A DNA stretch of 61,720 bases. It comes from Bacteroidales bacterium. GTDB taxonomy: Bacteria; Bacteroidota; Bacteroidia; Bacteroidales; UBA10428. The DNA lies in the NCBI GenBank assembly GCA_016938235.1, contig JAFGVA010000177.1, forward strand, positions 1-61,720. Direction: 5' to 3'. Position 1 is the stretch's first letter, and each line of letters opens with the position of its first letter. The translations under genes were made by a program, and so were the position numbers. The notes below the pieces were generated by a model, which did no database searches, was not told the origin of the DNA, and saw nothing but the letters and a program-made list of their open reading frames with translations. Shown in pieces: positions 37,990 through 47,486 of this stretch.

Positions 37990-38934
37990 ATGAAGAACTT
38001 TGCCCTTGTTGGAGTTGGTGGATACATAGCGGTCAGGCATTTAAAAGCAATTAAAGAAACAGGCAATAACCTTATAGCTTCGTTAGATCCTAACGATAGT
38101 GTTGGAATTATTGATAGTTATTTTCCTGATTCTCCTTTTTTCGTTGAGTTTGAACGTTTTGACAGGCATATTGAGAAATTAAGAAGAAAAAAGGAAGATA
38201 TAGACTTTGTCTCAATTTGTTCGCCAAACTACCTGCACGATGCTCATATTCGATTTGCTCTGCGAGTTGGTGCCGATGCAATCTGCGAGAAACCTTTGGT
38301 GTTAAACCCCTGGAATGTTGATGCTTTAGGCGAGATTGAAAGAGAAACAGGTCGTAAAATTTATAACATATTGCAGCTGAGGTTGCACCCTTCAATAATC
38401 GAACTAAAGAGGAAAATTGAAGAAGGCCCCAAGGATAAAATTTATGATATCGACTTAAGCTACATTACCAGCAGAGGAAAATGGTATTTTATTTCATGGA
38501 AAGGTGATGTTCATAAATCAGGTGGAATAGCAACAAATATTGGGGTACATTTTTTTGATATGCTGAGCTGGATTTTTGGTCCGGTGAAAGAAAACATTGT
38601 GCATGTGATGGAGCCAAATAAAGCGTCGGGATTCCTGGGTTTAAAAAGAGCCCGGGTAAAATGGTATCTTAGTCTCGATTACAACGATATTCCAGATGAT
38701 ATCCGGGGGAAAGGCCAACGCACATACCGTTCAATTACTATCGATGATAAAGAAATTGAATTTAGTGGCGGATTCACAGATTTACATACAAAAAGCTACC
38801 AGGATATTCTCGATGGCAAGGGATTTGGCATTTATGATTCAAAAGAAGCTATCGATACGGTTTATAATATCAGGAATAATAAACCTATTGGCTTAAAAGG
38901 AGAATATCACGCAATGTGTAAGAATATAAAATAA
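37990..38934 (+). CDS. Gfo/Idh/MocA oxidoreductase, WbpB/WlbA-like
   Basis: The 314-residue enzyme has an N-terminal NAD-binding fold (ALVGVGGYIAVRHLKAI), CEKPLVLNPWN and the conserved Gly/His block SGGIATNIGVHFFDML. WlbA/WbpB oxidise UDP-GlcNAcA at C3 to the 3-keto sugar that a PLP aminotransferase then aminates. Its natural partner genes (WbpE- and WbpD-like) are at 54151-55844 here, 15 kb away. A terminator follows. Confidence 0.85.
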   Translation: MKNFALVGVGGYIAVRHLKAIKETGNNLIASLDPNDSVGIIDSYFPDSPFFVEFERFDRHIEKLRRKKEDIDFVSICSPNYLHDAHIRFALRVGADAICEKPLVLNPWNVDALGEIERETGRKIYNILQLRLHPSIIELKRKIEEGPKDKIYDIDLSYITSRGKWYFISWKGDVHKSGGIATNIGVHFFDMLSWIFGPVKENIVHVMEPNKASGFLGLKRARVKWYLSLDYNDIPDDIRGKGQRTYRSITIDDKEIEFSGGFTDLHTKSYQDILDGKGFGIYDSKEAIDTVYNIRNNKPIGLKGEYHAMCKNIK

Positions 38935-38939
38935 AATTC

Positions 38940-38964
38940 AGCCTGGTTTTGCCAGGTTTTTTTT
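38940..38964 (+). terminator. Rho-independent terminator after the WbpB-like gene
   Basis: gcctgg pairs with ccaggt around ttttg and is followed by eight T residues (38957-38964). It overlaps the stop of the convergent cysS gene at 38963. Confidence 0.8.
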
Positions 38965-40432
38965 ATTCTTTTTCCCAGCTGGTTCCATCCTTGGTATCTT
39001 TCAGAGCAATACCAACCTCTTTGAGCTTGTCACGTATTATATCAGATGTAGCGTAATCCTTATTTGCCCTGGCTTTTAATCTCAGGTCGATAATTAGTTC
39101 CAGTAAATCTTTTTCAAGTTCTGCGTTGGTATTGTCCTCTTCGGGTAAGAGTCCGAGTATATCAAAAATTATTGTATTCAGATTTGATTTCAGAATTTCT
39201 AAATCATCTCTGGAAATACTTTCTGAACCTTCTTTAACTTTGTTGATGTATGGTACAAGGTTGAATACCTGGGCAATAGCTATTGGGGTATTTAAATCGT
39301 CATTTAAGGCTTCAAAAACCTTTACGAGGTAACTTTCAATATCAAAACTGCTTTTTTCAGAAGGTTTAAATGTTTTTAAGGCCTCCAGTGCACTAAATAA
39401 TCTTTTTAATCCTTTTTCAGCAGCCTGTAATGCTTCATTCGAAAAATCGAGGGTGCTGCGATAATGAGCCTGAAGCACAAAAAATCGAATAGCATTCGGA
39501 CTGTATGCTTTTTCGAGTTTTGGATGATTTCCACTGAACATTTCTCTCAGAGTGATGAAATTATTCAAAGATTTTGCCATTTTTTGTCCATCAATGGTAA
39601 TCATATTATTGTGCATCCAGTAACGAACATGTTCTTTCCCGTTAGCGGCAACCGATTGAGCAATTTCACATTCATGATGCGGAAACATCAGATCCATGCC
39701 ACCACCATGAATATCAAAAGTTTCGCCTAAATATTTAGTGCCCATGGCCGAACATTCCAGGTGCCAGCCGGGAAATCCATCGCTCCATTCCGAAGGCCAG
39801 CGCATCAGATGTTCAGGTGACGCTTTTTTCCAAAGGGCAAAATCAAGAGGGTTTCTTTTTTCTGACTGGCCATCAAGTGTTCGGGTATTAGTAAGCATAT
39901 CTTCAACTTTCCTGCCCGAAAGTTTTCCATAGTTATGCTCTTTATTGTAAGCATCAATATCGAAATATACAGAACCCTCTACTTCATATGCGTAACCTTT
40001 CTCCAGTATTTTTCGAATCATTTGTTGTTGTTCAATAATATGCCCCGAAGCCTGAGGTTCAATACTGGGGGGTAGTATATTCAATTTCTGAAACGACTCA
40101 TTAAATAGGTTTTTATATTTCTGAACCACTTCCATAGGTTCAATTTCCTCCAGCCTGGCCCGTTTTTGAATTCTGTCAGCTCCCTCTCCTGAAACTTCAT
40201 CCTCAAGGTGTCCGACATCGGTAATATTTCGAACATATCTGACAGCATATCCAAGGTTTAACAGGTACCTGAACAGTATGTCGAACGAAATTGCCATTCT
40301 GATATGCCCCAGGTGTGGTTCTCCATAAACCGTAGGACCACAAACATATAAACCTACTTTATTTTCAGTAGCGGGAATAAACTTTTCTTTTTTTCTTGTT
40401 AACGTGTTGTAAATAAATAATTTATGGTCCAT
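38963..40432 (-). CDS. cysS: Cysteinyl-tRNA synthetase
   Basis: The 489-residue class I synthetase has [13 protein letters not shown] (zinc ligand Cys and the HIGH motif as HLGH) near residues 30-42, [15 protein letters not shown] and HHECEIAQS with further zinc ligands, and KMAKSLNN as the KMSKS motif. Complete. It converges on the WbpB-like gene and has its own promoter-like box. Confidence 0.97.
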   Translation of the reverse strand: MDHKLFIYNTLTRKKEKFIPATENKVGLYVCGPTVYGEPHLGHIRMAISFDILFRYLLNLGYAVRYVRNITDVGHLEDEVSGEGADRIQKRARLEEIEPMEVVQKYKNLFNESFQKLNILPPSIEPQASGHIIEQQQMIRKILEKGYAYEVEGSVYFDIDAYNKEHNYGKLSGRKVEDMLTNTRTLDGQSEKRNPLDFALWKKASPEHLMRWPSEWSDGFPGWHLECSAMGTKYLGETFDIHGGGMDLMFPHHECEIAQSVAANGKEHVRYWMHNNMITIDGQKMAKSLNNFITLREMFSGNHPKLEKAYSPNAIRFFVLQAHYRSTLDFSNEALQAAEKGLKRLFSALEALKTFKPSEKSSFDIESYLVKVFEALNDDLNTPIAIAQVFNLVPYINKVKEGSESISRDDLEILKSNLNTIIFDILGLLPEEDNTNAELEKDLLELIIDLRLKARANKDYATSDIIRDKLKEVGIALKDTKDGTSWEKE

Positions 40433-40456
40433 TTATATGTCTTTTGCAATAGGATG

Positions 40457-40464
40457 TAAAGTTA
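40457..40464 (-). promoter_or_regulatory. Bacteroidota -7 box TAACTTTA for cysS
   Basis: On the minus strand the box is 25 bp before the cysS ATG. No -33 TTTG at the standard distance. Confidence 0.4.
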
Positions 40465-40615
40465 GCAATATTTTCTGCAGATTTTATTGAATTCAAAAGT
40501 ACAAAAGGCATTTATAAGGATTTCACTTTGAGAGTGAGAAATATCATTACCATTTATGTAACCTTTGGCAATTGTTCAAAGTTTAAGTAGCTATAACTTA
40601 AACTAATTACAGGCT

Positions 40616-41455
40616 ATGAAAAAGTTTATATCACTTTTACTATTATTTAGTATAACTCTGGTGATTTTTAATGGTTGTGAAACAACTACAAATAACACAC
40701 CACCAGAACTTCCTCCTTATGAGTCAATGGTAATAGATTTTAGCAAGTTTAACAGTGGAGATAAAAGCACTGATGATGTTCAGGATTCTACAATGCTTAA
40801 CTATGCTGCTGCCGGATTAACGGTATTTTTCTGGAATGCAGCATTAACAGTTACGCTGGTTGTTCCCGTAGCTGCTTTTGCCCAATCGTTTAACCACCAG
40901 GCTGAATTTCTTGGAGATAAAACCTGGCAATGGACATACGATTGCAACGGCTTGGCAAACACCTATACTGCCAGACTTGTTGGTGTTTTAAGGAGTGATG
41001 ATATAAAGTGGGAGATGTACCTTTCTAAAGCAGGTGTTGCAGCTCACGAAGAATTTTTATGGTTCGAAGGCACTTCAGATCTTGATGGAAATGGCGGACA
41101 ATGGATTTTATATCATAGTTTTGCGCTCCAGGAGCAGGTACTGCAAATAGATTGGGAAAAAACGAATGATGCAGTTGGATTGGTAAAATACACCTATGTC
41201 AGAGAATCGGATAATGGAGATCCAAATCAGCTAACAGCAGGAAGTAATCTTACATATGGTCTTACAGACTCGGTTTTAGACGCTTTTTACTCCATCGATT
41301 TTAATAAAAGGAATAGAAATGCTGATGAAAATCAGAGTGTGGAAATTGAGTGGAGTACTACAGAATATTTCGGACACATAAAAGCATTGCATTACTTTCA
41401 GGACGAAAACTGGCATTGCTGGGACAGCAATGGTTATGACACTGATTGTGAATAA
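40616..41455 (+). CDS. Secreted lipoprotein of unknown function
   Basis: The 279-residue protein has a signal peptide with a lipobox ending IFNGC (Cys21), a Thr/Asn-rich linker and a mostly beta C-terminal domain with many Trp and Asp residues. A second hydrophobic stretch near residues 62-85 (LTVFFWNAALTVTLVVPVAAFA) resembles a membrane segment or an internal strand pair. No family is recognised. It is a single gene bounded by a terminator, and may belong to the envelope surface. Confidence 0.7.
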   Translation: MKKFISLLLLFSITLVIFNGCETTTNNTPPELPPYESMVIDFSKFNSGDKSTDDVQDSTMLNYAAAGLTVFFWNAALTVTLVVPVAAFAQSFNHQAEFLGDKTWQWTYDCNGLANTYTARLVGVLRSDDIKWEMYLSKAGVAAHEEFLWFEGTSDLDGNGGQWILYHSFALQEQVLQIDWEKTNDAVGLVKYTYVRESDNGDPNQLTAGSNLTYGLTDSVLDAFYSIDFNKRNRNADENQSVEIEWSTTEYFGHIKALHYFQDENWHCWDSNGYDTDCE

Positions 41456-41469
41456 AAATAGTTTTATGC

Positions 41470-41502
41470 AAAAGCCCGGATTCGCTATCCGGGCTTTTTA
41501 AG
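41470..41502. terminator. Bidirectional terminator (lipoprotein gene / hemW)
   Basis: aaaagcccgga pairs with tccgggctttt around ttcgcta, with A- and T-runs on both sides. It overlaps the hemW stop codon (41498-41500). Confidence 0.85.
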
Positions 41503-42631
41503 CATAAATAAATTCACTCATCAGGTAATCAGAAATTAACCAACCCTCTTCAGATAGTCTTACAATCTCCCCTTCTGTCAGTATGTGAGCATTACTTTTG
41601 TGTTTCTCCAGCATTTTAATGAAATGAGAATAGAATTTCATCTCAAAATTATTTTTGATATATACAAGGTTTGCTCCCCAAATTGTTCGGAATGAGGTTA
41701 AAATATAATCGTTGTATTTATCCCTGCTACTTAATTCTTCAATTTCAAAATAACCGGCACTCTTATCTTCGATAAATTCAATATATTTTGAGTTGTTGGA
41801 GATATTCCATCTTCTTATCATACCGTTATAGCTGTGTGCCGAAGGTCCTACGCCAATGTATGGGATATTTTTCCAATAAGAACTGTTGTGCCTCGACTGG
41901 AAGTCTTGCCTGCAGAAATTAGAAATTTCATAATGTTTATAACTGTTGTAGTTGCATTTTTTTATTAGTTCTTCATAATGAGCTAAACTTACCTGTTCAT
42001 CTACCTCAGAAAATTCTCCCCTTTTCTTTTTAATGTAAAATATAGTTTTTGGTTCGAGCATTAACTGGTAAGCCGATAAATGAGGAATATTTAATCTAAA
42101 AAATGTATTCAGTGTTTCGGCCCAGATTTTCTCTGATAGTCCCGGAATACCATAAATTAAGTCAATGGTAATATTTGTAAAACCAATATTATTTGCATTA
42201 GTAATACTGTCTATTGCCTGTTTTCCATTGTGCCTTCTATTTAGAAACGATAGAATATTATCGTTAAAAGACTGAATACCAATGCTAAGCCTGTTAATTT
42301 TAGTTTCATTCTTTAATTGCCGTAAATAGCTGATGCTTAGATCGTCCGGATTTGCTTCAATCGTAAATTCAATTTTTTTCTCTATTCTGTAGTTTTTGAA
42401 AATTGAATCAGATATTCTGTTAATTTCTTCAACTCGTAAAACAGTCGGAGTTCCTCCTCCAAAATATATGGTGTCGAATGTGCTGTGTTGCCATTCAGTT
42501 TTTCTTTCTTCAATTTCCGATATAATAGCATTTATAAGTTCGTTTTTATACTTTAGACTGGCAACAAAGTGAAAATCGCAATAATTGCAGGCTTTTTTGC
42601 AAAAAGGAATATGAACATAAAACCCGGCCAT
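41498..42631 (-). CDS. hemW: HemW-like radical SAM protein (coproporphyrinogen III oxidase-like)
   Basis: The 377-residue protein has CKKACNYC (Cys11, Cys15, Cys18) of the radical SAM cluster, IYFGGGTPTVL, the HemN/HemW block SIGIQSFND and LIYGIPG. HemW inserts or carries heme; true HemN has an additional N-terminal CxxxCxxCxC pattern that is absent. I start it at 42631 (MAGFYVHIPFC); the 14-codon extension upstream has a TTG start and lies at the transcript start implied by the promoter box. Confidence 0.88.
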   Translation of the reverse strand: MAGFYVHIPFCKKACNYCDFHFVASLKYKNELINAIISEIEERKTEWQHSTFDTIYFGGGTPTVLRVEEINRISDSIFKNYRIEKKIEFTIEANPDDLSISYLRQLKNETKINRLSIGIQSFNDNILSFLNRRHNGKQAIDSITNANNIGFTNITIDLIYGIPGLSEKIWAETLNTFFRLNIPHLSAYQLMLEPKTIFYIKKKRGEFSEVDEQVSLAHYEELIKKCNYNSYKHYEISNFCRQDFQSRHNSSYWKNIPYIGVGPSAHSYNGMIRRWNISNNSKYIEFIEDKSAGYFEIEELSSRDKYNDYILTSFRTIWGANLVYIKNNFEMKFYSHFIKMLEKHKSNAHILTEGEIVRLSEEGWLISDYLMSEFIYA

Positions 42632-42678
42632 TTTTTGGAGTGCAAGTTTTTTTAATAACTTTAGTAAAAACAATTATG

Positions 42679-42686
42679 CAAATGTA
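42679..42686 (-). promoter_or_regulatory. Bacteroidota -7 box TACATTTG for hemW
   Basis: An exact TAnnTTTG match on the minus strand, 48 bp before the chosen hemW ATG. A TTG lies only 15 bp upstream of it, so the -33 element is uncertain. Confidence 0.45.
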
Positions 42687-42762
42687 GTATTGTTAATAGT
42701 TCAACTCGTGATTATTTCAAATGAGTTTTACAGGCGTTTGAAAAATATTATTCTTAGTATAA

Positions 42763-45700
42763 ATGGATAAATCCAAAAAAATAACTACAAATTCAAAACA
42801 GAAAATTGAAGACGCATTTGACATCTCTCCTTTTTGCCGTCAGTTTACAATAAATACAAAAGATGTTTTTGCCATTTGGAATCTTCAGAATAAATTATTG
42901 TTTGTTAACGATCGCTTTGAGAAACTTTTTGGCAGGAAAAAGGAAGAACTGGAGAATAATCCATTAAAAGTGATTGAGTGGGTACATCCATCAGACAGAC
43001 CCGGAGTTATTGAATTTCATAATTCCGAAGAATATAAAAATCTGGATGTTCTTGATAAGGAATTTAGAATTCTCAGGCCAGATAAAAGTGTTATTTGGAT
43101 TTGGTACCGTAGGAGTTTATTGTACAACAAAGATAACAAACCATACCAGTATCTGGCAGTAATTAGCGATATTACAAGCCGTAAACTCGTTGAGCTTCAG
43201 CTTGAAGATTCGAAGAAAATGCTGCAGCTTATTCTTGATAATATTCCGGTTCGTGTTTTTTGGAAGGATATTAATTTAAACTTTTTAGGGGGAAATAAAG
43301 AATTTCTCAAAGATTGTGGCGTGGAGTCTGTTGACGAAATAATTGGCAAGAGTGACTACGATTTGGATTGGAGAGAAAGTGCCGAAATGTTCAGAAGTGA
43401 CGATAAAAAGGTTGTGGAAAGCAAAACTCCAAAGCTTAATTATATCGAAGAACAAGTGTATGACGACGGATCAAAAACCCTTGTTAAGGTAAATAAGATA
43501 CCGCTTATCGATAGTGACGGTGAGGCTATAGGTATACTGGGTACCTACGAAAACATAACTAAAATTCGGAATATTGAAAAACAATTACTCCTTACAAAGT
43601 TATCGCTTGATGAAAATAAACATGCCATTTTTTGGTTCGATACCAATGGCAGGGTAATATACGCTAACGATGCTTCATGTGAGAGTCTCAGGTATTCCAA
43701 AGAAGAAGTACTTTCATCAAAAATTTATGATTTTATTGATTTGAATATTAACGAGAAATCATGGAGCAGGCTTTGGGATAGGTTTAAAGAATCTGGCAAT
43801 ATATCAATTGAACAATACCTGGTGAGAAAAGATAAAACCAAATTTCCGGTTGAACTAAAAACCAGTTATTTTAACCATCAGGATGAGGAGTATGTTTTTG
43901 CTTATGTAACAGATATTACTGAAAAAAAACAAGTTGAAGATAAAATTGTTTACCGGCGCGAATTTGAACGTTTAATATTTAGCATATCGGCAAGGTTTAT
44001 AAATTTATTGCCAGATGATGTCGATAAAAATATAGATAAAGCCCTTGAAGAAATATGCCAGTTTTCATCAAATGAAAGTGCCCATATTTTTATTTTTAAT
44101 GAAGAAGATAAAAAAGTAACTCTTGAACATCACTATGCTGAACCCGGGTTCGAATATCTCCATGACGGAAAAGTTGAATTACCTTTCGATGAAGAATATT
44201 GGCACTTTAAAAAACTTAAAAGCGAAAAGGTAATAAGTGTAAGCACTTTAGCTGAGATTGAGGATTTAAATTTTATTAACCGGGTTTTTCAATTCGATAA
44301 AATTAATTCATTTTTAGATGTTCCATTATTTTACCAGGGAACTTTAATTGGATTTTTTGGGTTGGCTTCGAGAATCAATCATAAAGAGTGGGATGAGGAT
44401 GAAATCAGACTCCTCAAGGTTATTGGAGATATATTCATTAATTCTACACAACGAAAGAGATACCTAAATCAATTACTTGACAACGAACAAACTTACCGCG
44501 AGATTTATAATGCTTCAACAAATGCTATAATAATAAGCGATGTTGAAACAGGTGATATTCTCGATGTAAATCAGCCTATGCTTGAATTATTTAAGATTAG
44601 CTATGACGAAGCACTAGGTTTTGAGCATGGAAAATATAGCCTCTACCCTGAGAAATATAATAAACAAGATGCACTCGCAAGGCTGAAAAAAGCACTTAAC
44701 GAACCTCAGATTTTTGAATGGCAATATAAAAGTAAAAGCGGCAGAGTGTTCTGGGCTGAGCAAATCACAAAAAAAGCGGTTATCCATGGTCATGTTAGAA
44801 TAATGACAGTAATTCGGGATATTGATGATCGCTTAAAAACACAGCAGCTGCTCAAAGAGAGTGAAGAAAAGTACAGGATGATAATTGAAGGTCAGAATGA
44901 TTTGATTATAAAAGTAAACCTCGATAGCAAGTTTATGTTTGTCAGCCCTTCGTATTGTAAATTATTTGGAAAAACCGAGGAAGAACTGCTTGGAAAACAG
45001 TTTATGCCCCTGGTTCATGAAGAAGATCAGGAAGCTACAGAACTTGCTATGCAAAAATTGTTTAAGCCACCTTATAGTTGTTATGTTGAGCAGAGAGCCA
45101 AAACACAAAATGGTTGGCGTTGGTTATCCTGGAATGACACTGCTGTGCTTGATGAAAACGACAAGGTTATTGAAATAATCGGAATAGGCAGAGACATCAC
45201 CTACCAAAAAATGGTTGAAAATGCACTTCGTGAAAGTGAGGAACAATTCCGTTCTATTGTCCAGAATTTGTCAGATATTGTTTTTCTTATCGATAGTAAA
45301 GCAAATATCAAATATGTTACACCTTCGTGCGAAGAATACCTGGGACAAACGGTAGAAGAGCTTTTAGGGATAAGTATTTACGATTTAATTCATAAAGAAG
45401 ACAGGTGGCTGGCAGAAGAAAATATACAGGTTTTAGTAAACGGAGATGAATATGTAGTACCCCATGAATTAAGAATAAAACATATCTCGGGGAGCTGGCG
45501 AATATTCGAAGTTAAGGCCCAGGGCATGCTAAAACACCCCTCCATTAAAAGTATTATTTATACTATAAGCGACGTTACGGAGCGGAAACAAATGGAGAAG
45601 CAAATTCTTGATGCAATTATTAAGACTGAAGAAAAAGAAAGAGAGAGGTTTGCCAAAGACCTTCATGACGATTTAGGTCCACTTTTGTCAAGTATTAAAA

Positions 45701-46236
45701 TGTATATCGGAATGCTTGAAAGAGCAACTGATAAACAAAAACAACAATTCATTATTAATAATCTCGGAGATATTGTAAAAGAAGCGATATCAACAACCAA
45801 GGAAGTCTCAAACGACTTAAATCCGCATGTTCTGAATAACTATGGATTATCATCGGCACTTGATTTATTTGTGGAAAAGGTATCTTCGGATATTGAAATT
45901 AAATTTGAAAATAACATAGAGAATACCCGGTTTGCCCCGGCAATTGAGTTATCGCTGTACCGCATTTCAAAAGAGCTGATAAATAATACCATCAAACATG
46001 CAGGAGCTAAAAACATCAGTCTGAAAATAGTGGAGAAGGATGCAATGCTTTCAATTCAGTATGCCGATGATGGCAGGGGATTACCCGAAAATGCATTAAA
46101 AGCAAAGAAACCCGGTGGAATGGGATTATCAAACATTATGAGTCGTGCAAAATCATTAAATGCAAGCTTTAATTTTCATGTCAATCACGAAAATGGGTTT
46201 AAATTTGATATGCATGTTCCCATCATACAAGATTAA
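42763..46236 (+). CDS. Multi-PAS/GAF sensor histidine kinase, NarL-type
   Basis: The 1157-residue cytoplasmic protein has no membrane segment. Domains in order: PAS at about 30-145, 150-275 and 280-390, GAF at about 400-560, PAS at about 570-690, 700-815 and 820-945, HisKA_3 at 955-1025 with phosphoacceptor His968 (LHDDLGP), and HATPase_c to the end (KELINNTIKHAGAKN, DDGRGL). HisKA_3 kinases pair with LuxR-type regulators, and one follows by 34 bp. Signals are likely small ligands or redox cues, unidentified. Six PAS domains plus one GAF is a large array. Confidence 0.92.
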   Translation: MDKSKKITTNSKQKIEDAFDISPFCRQFTINTKDVFAIWNLQNKLLFVNDRFEKLFGRKKEELENNPLKVIEWVHPSDRPGVIEFHNSEEYKNLDVLDKEFRILRPDKSVIWIWYRRSLLYNKDNKPYQYLAVISDITSRKLVELQLEDSKKMLQLILDNIPVRVFWKDINLNFLGGNKEFLKDCGVESVDEIIGKSDYDLDWRESAEMFRSDDKKVVESKTPKLNYIEEQVYDDGSKTLVKVNKIPLIDSDGEAIGILGTYENITKIRNIEKQLLLTKLSLDENKHAIFWFDTNGRVIYANDASCESLRYSKEEVLSSKIYDFIDLNINEKSWSRLWDRFKESGNISIEQYLVRKDKTKFPVELKTSYFNHQDEEYVFAYVTDITEKKQVEDKIVYRREFERLIFSISARFINLLPDDVDKNIDKALEEICQFSSNESAHIFIFNEEDKKVTLEHHYAEPGFEYLHDGKVELPFDEEYWHFKKLKSEKVISVSTLAEIEDLNFINRVFQFDKINSFLDVPLFYQGTLIGFFGLASRINHKEWDEDEIRLLKVIGDIFINSTQRKRYLNQLLDNEQTYREIYNASTNAIIISDVETGDILDVNQPMLELFKISYDEALGFEHGKYSLYPEKYNKQDALARLKKALNEPQIFEWQYKSKSGRVFWAEQITKKAVIHGHVRIMTVIRDIDDRLKTQQLLKESEEKYRMIIEGQNDLIIKVNLDSKFMFVSPSYCKLFGKTEEELLGKQFMPLVHEEDQEATELAMQKLFKPPYSCYVEQRAKTQNGWRWLSWNDTAVLDENDKVIEIIGIGRDITYQKMVENALRESEEQFRSIVQNLSDIVFLIDSKANIKYVTPSCEEYLGQTVEELLGISIYDLIHKEDRWLAEENIQVLVNGDEYVVPHELRIKHISGSWRIFEVKAQGMLKHPSIKSIIYTISDVTERKQMEKQILDAIIKTEEKERERFAKDLHDDLGPLLSSIKMYIGMLERATDKQKQQFIINNLGDIVKEAISTTKEVSNDLNPHVLNNYGLSSALDLFVEKVSSDIEIKFENNIENTRFAPAIELSLYRISKELINNTIKHAGAKNISLKIVEKDAMLSIQYADDGRGLPENALKAKKPGGMGLSNIMSRAKSLNASFNFHVNHENGFKFDMHVPIIQD

Positions 46237-46270
46237 TTTATTATATTTAGGATAATAACTGAACCGAATC

Positions 46271-46915
46271 ATGTCAAACCTTGCAAAAAGTAAAATTCAA
46301 GTTGCTTTAGTTGATGATCACCAACTGTTTCGAAGTGGTATTAATTTTATTATTAGCGACACCGAAGATATTGAAGTAGCTTTTGAAGCCTCAAACGGAC
46401 AAGAGTTTTTAAATTTTCTGTCACAATATCAGCCCGATGTTGTTCTTATGGATATTAACATGCCGGTAATGGACGGTGTAGAAGCAACCAGAAGAGGTAT
46501 TGAACAGTTCCCGGATCTTAAAGTCCTTGTATTATCAATGTTTGGTGAGGTTGATTATTACAATACAATGATTGATATTGGGGTGAAGGGTTTTATTCTG
46601 AAAGATATTGATAATGATGAATTGTTGGAGGCAATTCGCAAGGTGAACAAAGGAGGTAGTTATTTTTCGCAGGAATTGTTACTACAACTAATTAAAAATA
46701 AACCAACTGACGATCAGATAGAACTTACCCGACGCGAAAAAGAAGTTTTAGAACTCATTTGTTTAGGGTATTCAAATCAGGAAATTTCTGAAAAACTATT
46801 TATTAGTCAGCGAACTGTTGAAAGGCACCGATCAAGCCTGCTATTTAAAACCAATTCTAAAAATTCGGTAAGCCTTGTCGTCTATGCTATTAAAAACGGA
46901 CTTGTAAAAATTTAA
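46271..46915 (+). CDS. NarL/LuxR-family response regulator
   Basis: The 214-residue regulator has a receiver domain with acidic pair Asp15-Asp16 and phosphoacceptor Asp61 (VLMDINMPVMDG). The C-terminal LuxR helix-turn-helix contains LTRREKEVLELICLGYSNQEISEKLF and SQRTVERHRSSLL. It is the partner of the kinase 34 bp upstream and binds DNA as a dimer when phosphorylated. Its target genes are not apparent. A terminator follows immediately. Confidence 0.92.
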   Translation: MSNLAKSKIQVALVDDHQLFRSGINFIISDTEDIEVAFEASNGQEFLNFLSQYQPDVVLMDINMPVMDGVEATRRGIEQFPDLKVLVLSMFGEVDYYNTMIDIGVKGFILKDIDNDELLEAIRKVNKGGSYFSQELLLQLIKNKPTDDQIELTRREKEVLELICLGYSNQEISEKLFISQRTVERHRSSLLFKTNSKNSVSLVVYAIKNGLVKI

Positions 46916-46948
46916 AGATGAGAGTTTATCTCTCTCATCTTTTTTTAT
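46914..46948. terminator. Terminator between the response regulator and carboxylase genes
   Basis: agatgagag pairs with ctctcatct around tttatct, followed by seven T residues on the plus strand and preceded by several A residues. It overlaps the stop of the convergent biotin-carrier gene. Confidence 0.8.
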
Positions 46949-47475
46949 AAGTTCACTTCAATTAAAATGTCGTCTTTATTTACGGTGTCGTTTGGTTTAA
47001 CATGAACCTTAGTTACTTTGCCATTTGCCTGAATGGTAATTTCATTCTGCATTTTCATGGCTTCAAGAATAATTACAGTTTCTCCGTTTTTTACTACAGC
47101 ACCAGGTTCAACTAAAACATCAATTATTTTACCGGGCATGGGCGCTTGTAAAATTTCAACCTTACTTTTCGATTTTTGCTTGTCGAGGTATCTTTTTCTG
47201 GTATACGAAAAAGGAGTTTCAATACTAAAACTGTAGCTCACACCATTTAAAAGAATCTCATATTTGTTTTGATTCTTTTCGAGAATTTCGGCATGGTACT
47301 TTTTGTTTTTATGTTTTATGTATGTAAAACCATTTTCGTCGTCAAATATCTGAAAATCAAACTTTTTGTAATTTATTTTCAGATCCTCGCTAAAAATATT
47401 TTTAACTTTGTATTTATTGTTTTTCGTTGAAACCGCTATAAATTCTAATTCCTTGTTTTTTTTCTTTTCAGCCAT
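46945..47475 (-). CDS. Biotin/lipoyl carrier subunit of acyl-CoA carboxylase
   Basis: The 176-residue protein has a long N-terminal part of unknown fold and a C-terminal biotinyl domain with the motif EAMKMQN and biotin-accepting Lys141. It is the mobile arm that carries carboxyl between the biotin carboxylase and the carboxyltransferase, encoded just upstream on the same strand with gaps of 11 and 24 bp. Confidence 0.85.
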   Translation of the reverse strand: MAEKKKNKELEFIAVSTKNNKYKVKNIFSEDLKINYKKFDFQIFDDENGFTYIKHKNKKYHAEILEKNQNKYEILLNGVSYSFSIETPFSYTRKRYLDKQKSKSKVEILQAPMPGKIIDVLVEPGAVVKNGETVIILEAMKMQNEITIQANGKVTKVHVKPNDTVNKDDILIEVNL

Positions 47476-47486
47476 AAGTCATTAGT

